A stretch of DNA of 27,589 nucleotides, taken from an uncultured Collinsella sp. GTDB taxonomy: Bacteria > Actinomycetota > Coriobacteriia > Coriobacteriales > Coriobacteriaceae. Made by a program: the position numbers and the translations under genes. The notes under the pieces were generated by a model. The model was not told where the DNA came from. It was given only the letters and a program-made list of their open reading frames with translations, and searched no databases. Below, one piece after another: positions 25,034-27,589 of the stretch (position 1 is its first letter; every line of letters begins with the position of its first letter). The DNA is taken from assembly GCA_900552735.1 (NCBI GenBank), contig USBA01000004.1:1-27589 (forward strand), given 5' to 3'.

Positions 25034-25077
25034 AAAAAAAGGATCTGCACCCCCGGCAGGCGGCAGATCCGTTTTTT
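25034..25077. terminator. bidirectional terminator downstream of the LOR/SDH gene
   Basis: GGATCTGC (25041-25048) pairs perfectly with GCAGATCC (25063-25070), with seven A before and GTTTTTT after. It is about 90 bases after the minus-strand gene. The rest of 24961-25167 shows no recognisable gene. Confidence 0.8.
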
Positions 25078-25167
25078 GCATTATAGTGGGTTAATATCAG
25101 TGAACCGCAGCGGCTTTCATGGCTGCTTTTGCAATCCGTTTGGCTCCCCAGCTTGACCTGATTTGTT

Positions 25168-26256
25168 TTATGCCAGCTTTTCGGCGACTTTGGTGACAAA
25201 ATCCTGCACGTTGGCCACAATCCCCTTGGCCAGCAGACTGCCCCGGTCTGCCAGTTTGTTTACAGCAAACTCGCTTACATCCACGCTGTAGAAATACACA
25301 GGTCGGACAGTTCCGTCGGGAAGCACCCGATAGCTGGGAGTCATGTTTCCGGTGGCAATGGTATGGAGCACCGTGGCCATGCCGATGACGGTGGTCGCCC
25401 TGCGCACATGCGCCCGCATGGCATCCTGCCCCTCATATACATTGCCGTAGACTTCCGGCAGAGGGCCGTCATCCCGGACGGAACCCACCAGCACAAAGGG
25501 AACGTCCTTTTCCACACAGGCGGCAATAATGCCTTCATGAAGATCCTCCCCCTTCAAAAAGGCGGGAATAGATCCATAGGAACGAACCCGGTTAATGGTA
25601 TCCAGATGATGGTAGTGACCGTTATATACGCTCTGCTGGGTAACGATATCCGTGCCCAGTGCCGTATGCAGATAAGCGCCCTCCAAATCGTGGGTAGCCA
25701 GCGCATTTCCGGCCAGCACGGCCTGCACATAGCCCCCCCGCACCAGTTTGGCAAAGGCTTCCCGGGCGGCATTATCAAAGGAAAAGGCCGGGCCCATGAC
25801 CCACACCACATAACCGCCGTGGTTCTTTTCGTACTCCAGCAGCTCCACGATCTCCTCATAATCTCTGGAAAAGCCCGTCTCTCTGGAGCGGCTCTGCCGG
25901 AAAGAGAAGAACTGATCGTGACCTGCTTCCTCTTCAAAGCCCGTGCCGTGAACATAGATGCCGTTGCTGCCATCCTCCGTTCGTCCCATGCATACCAGAT
26001 CTCCCTGCTTCAGGTTGCGGAATTCCACCACGGCCACCCGGCCCCCCTGCCACACGGGTACGCAATCCATGCGGCTTTCCTCTGCCAGATGCCAACGGCC
26101 TTCCACCTTGAAATATTCCGGACTGATACCCATGGCATGGTAGCCTTCGGGGGCCACGCCGTCCATGGGGCAGGGCTGCCAGCGGGCTTCGGGCATGGCG
26201 GCAAAACGGGGCTGGGAGAAATCCGGCCCGTGATATTGTTTAATGGAAAAAGACAT
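25168..26256 (-). CDS. LOR/SDH-domain protein (TIGR00300/ArgZ C-terminal type), possible ornithine cyclodeaminase
   Basis: Protein of 362 residues. The C-terminal two thirds match the LOR/SDH conserved domain: GGYVVWVMGPAF (147-158), AGNALATHD (182-190), GSVRDDGPLP (258-267), HTIATGNM (298-305) and DVSEFAVNKLADRG (326-339). Related domains form the C-terminal part of the cyanobacterial arginine-degrading enzyme ArgZ/AgrE and of an archaeal ornithine cyclodeaminase, where ornithine is turned into proline with NAD. The arginine dihydrolase domain is absent here, so this is a stand-alone form; activity is inferred. ATG 26256 follows AGAGGAG; the frame is open further upstream without coding likeness. 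It belongs to the foreign, Firmicute-like fragment. Confidence 0.8.
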   Translation of the reverse strand: MSFSIKQYHGPDFSQPRFAAMPEARWQPCPMDGVAPEGYHAMGISPEYFKVEGRWHLAEESRMDCVPVWQGGRVAVVEFRNLKQGDLVCMGRTEDGSNGIYVHGTGFEEEAGHDQFFSFRQSRSRETGFSRDYEEIVELLEYEKNHGGYVVWVMGPAFSFDNAAREAFAKLVRGGYVQAVLAGNALATHDLEGAYLHTALGTDIVTQQSVYNGHYHHLDTINRVRSYGSIPAFLKGEDLHEGIIAACVEKDVPFVLVGSVRDDGPLPEVYGNVYEGQDAMRAHVRRATTVIGMATVLHTIATGNMTPSYRVLPDGTVRPVYFYSVDVSEFAVNKLADRGSLLAKGIVANVQDFVTKVAEKLA

Positions 26257-26286
26257 GGGAAGCTCTCCTCTCGCTCTTTTTATAAA

Positions 26287-26315
26287 ATTATAGTAAAGGC
26301 AGCAGGGGATTGCAA
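26287..26315 (-). promoter_or_regulatory. sigma-A-type promoter of the LOR/SDH gene
   Basis: On the minus strand TTGCAA (26310-26315) and a perfect TATAAT (26287-26292) with a 17-base spacer, about 30 bases before the ATG. Confidence 0.7.
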
Positions 26316-26406
26316 GGCAGCGGAGAAATATATACTTTTGAGGCATATATGCGGCAAGAAAGAATATATGTTTCCTATCGGAAGTGTTCAAAAAAAATTC
26401 ATTCTT

Positions 26407-26437
26407 TTGACGCAACTCTGGAGATGTGTGATATAGT
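26407..26437 (+). promoter_or_regulatory. promoter of the peptidoglycan-binding protein gene
   Basis: TTGACG (26407-26412) and TATAGT (26432-26437) with a 19-base spacer; GATATA at 26430 gives 17. It points away from the LOR/SDH promoter in a divergent 207-base intergenic region. Confidence 0.6.
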
Positions 26438-26463
26438 ATAGTAAATAAAAAGGAGGCGATCTT

Positions 26464-27285
26464 ATGGATATGGAAAAAGGACTGAATCTCTTGAAGAAGG
26501 GGTATGTTAGAATTCATCTGGGCCAGCGCACCTACCGGGTACGGCTGCTGACCCTTGTGCTGTTTGCGGCGGCCATTGTGGTACTGGTGGCGGCCATACT
26601 CATCCTGATCCTGGCCAATTCCTGCGCGCCCTCCGCCAACGGAGGAGCATCCTCCAGCGCCTCCCCCTCTCTGCCTGCCGGGTCTCCCAGCCCGTCGGCA
26701 GGGGCTGTACTGCCCAGCCAGTCCCCGGATGTGGATCCTTCCGCCGAGCCAAGCACCTCTTCTTCCCCCAATGTGGGTGTGCAGAGTTCTTCCTCTCCGG
26801 ATTCCAGCAGTTCTCCTTCCCCCTCCAACGGGACAGATGACTTTGTGACCATTGAACTGAATGCCAACGAGCCCCGGGTGGCAGAAGTCCAGCAGAAGCT
26901 CATAAACCTCTACTATATGGTATATCCGGCCACCAAGGATGGAAAAAAGACTACCACTACGCTTTTCGGCTCCATTACCAGTCAGGCCGTACGCATCTTT
27001 CAGGAGCGCAACGAACTGACCGTCACCGGCAAGGTGGACAAGACCACCTATGACAAGCTTATGAGCAGCGATGCCAAGGCCTACATCATGCATCAGGGAG
27101 ACAAGTGCGAAATGGTCAAGGAGATCCAGGCCGTGCTGAAGGAAAAGGGCTTTTTGGATTCCGATCCTACAGGTCACTGCGGAGAGAAGACCATTGCCGC
27201 TGTTAAAGCCTTCCAGAAGAGCAAGGGGCTCACCGAAGACGGCAACGCAGGCCCCGGCACCCTGAAAGCGCTGTTCGGTTATTAA
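26464..27285 (+). CDS. membrane-anchored protein with two peptidoglycan-binding domains
   Basis: Protein of 273 residues on the foreign fragment. A short basic N-terminus, one transmembrane helix (about 28-51) and a Ser/Pro-rich linker (about 54-126) place the rest outside the cell. Two PG_binding_1 domains follow: about 135-205 (VQQKLINLYYMVYP to GKVDKTTYDKLM) and about 209-273 (VKEIQAVLKEKGFLD to GPGTLKALFGY). There is no catalytic domain, so it may anchor or organise cell wall. The ATG follows AGGAGGCG with good spacing, and a terminator comes after it. Confidence 0.88.
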   Translation: MDMEKGLNLLKKGYVRIHLGQRTYRVRLLTLVLFAAAIVVLVAAILILILANSCAPSANGGASSSASPSLPAGSPSPSAGAVLPSQSPDVDPSAEPSTSSSPNVGVQSSSSPDSSSSPSPSNGTDDFVTIELNANEPRVAEVQQKLINLYYMVYPATKDGKKTTTTLFGSITSQAVRIFQERNELTVTGKVDKTTYDKLMSSDAKAYIMHQGDKCEMVKEIQAVLKEKGFLDSDPTGHCGEKTIAAVKAFQKSKGLTEDGNAGPGTLKALFGY

Positions 27286-27301
27286 ATAAGATACACTGTC
27301 A

Positions 27302-27327
27302 GGCACGCCTTACGGCGTGCCTTTTTT
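27302..27327 (+). terminator. intrinsic terminator after the peptidoglycan-binding gene
   Basis: GGCACGCC (27302-27309), loop TTAC, GGCGTGCC (27314-27321), then six T. Confidence 0.93.
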
Positions 27328-27429
27328 GCGCCCTGTTCCTATACCTCTGCCGGATGCTTTTCCCGCTCCCGTTCCGGTCAGGTTTGTTTCGTAGCCGAGG
27401 ACGTACCGGAAAGAAAGATGTTTTGCCCG

Positions 27430-27589
<160 letters not shown>

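Overview
The window looks like a metagenome-assembled contig. Positions 1 to about 24,907 are GC-rich chromosome of a coriobacterial gut actinobacterium, most likely Collinsella. I infer this from codon use, the repeat families and the gene types; no marker gene fixes the species. From about 24,961 the sequence has a lower GC content, strong AGGAGG ribosome binding sites and AT-rich promoters, as in a Firmicute. The two parts are joined by a G29/C24 homopolymer palindrome, and the window ends in long C/G runs, so the last 2.6 kb is probably a foreign fragment. A similar C-rich stretch at 2,101-2,210 makes the link between the first gene and the rest uncertain, although both sides look like the same kind of organism.

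Layout: (1) 1-2043, the 3' part of an LPXTG surface protein made of pilin isopeptide domains. (2) 2044-2705, no gene, but two long hairpin repeats. (3) 2706-8016, a histidine kinase/NarL-type regulator pair transcribed away from a three-gene ABC-2 exporter. (4) 8286-12342, a MacB-like ATPase, a large FtsX-type permease and a SAM methyltransferase. (5) 12748-13953, a DUF362 protein with two 4Fe-4S clusters, facing a membrane-anchored alpha/beta hydrolase (14086-15051). (6) 15238-18263, a hemolysin III protein, a CorC/CNNM-type protein and a stand-alone cyanophycin-synthetase N-domain-like protein. (7) 18400-21023, a YtxH protein, a PRC-barrel protein and a polysaccharide deacetylase-like protein with a destroyed active site. 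(8) 21352-24467, a PRC/MgtE_N/CBS membrane protein with an NRAMP relative whose binding site looks like the magnesium-type branch. (9) 25168-27285, foreign fragment with a LOR/SDH-domain protein and a peptidoglycan-binding membrane protein.

How the genes may work together: the kinase and regulator probably control the adjacent exporter. Regions 6 and 8 suggest magnesium homeostasis (CorC, MgtE-like and NRMT-like proteins), with PRC-barrel domains in both the soluble protein at 18789 and the transporter at 21352. The CphA-N-like protein and the pseudo-deacetylase lie inside this neighbourhood and are the most unusual genes. Intergenic space is rich in repeats. At least two families form long hairpins whose arms differ between copies but stay complementary within each copy.
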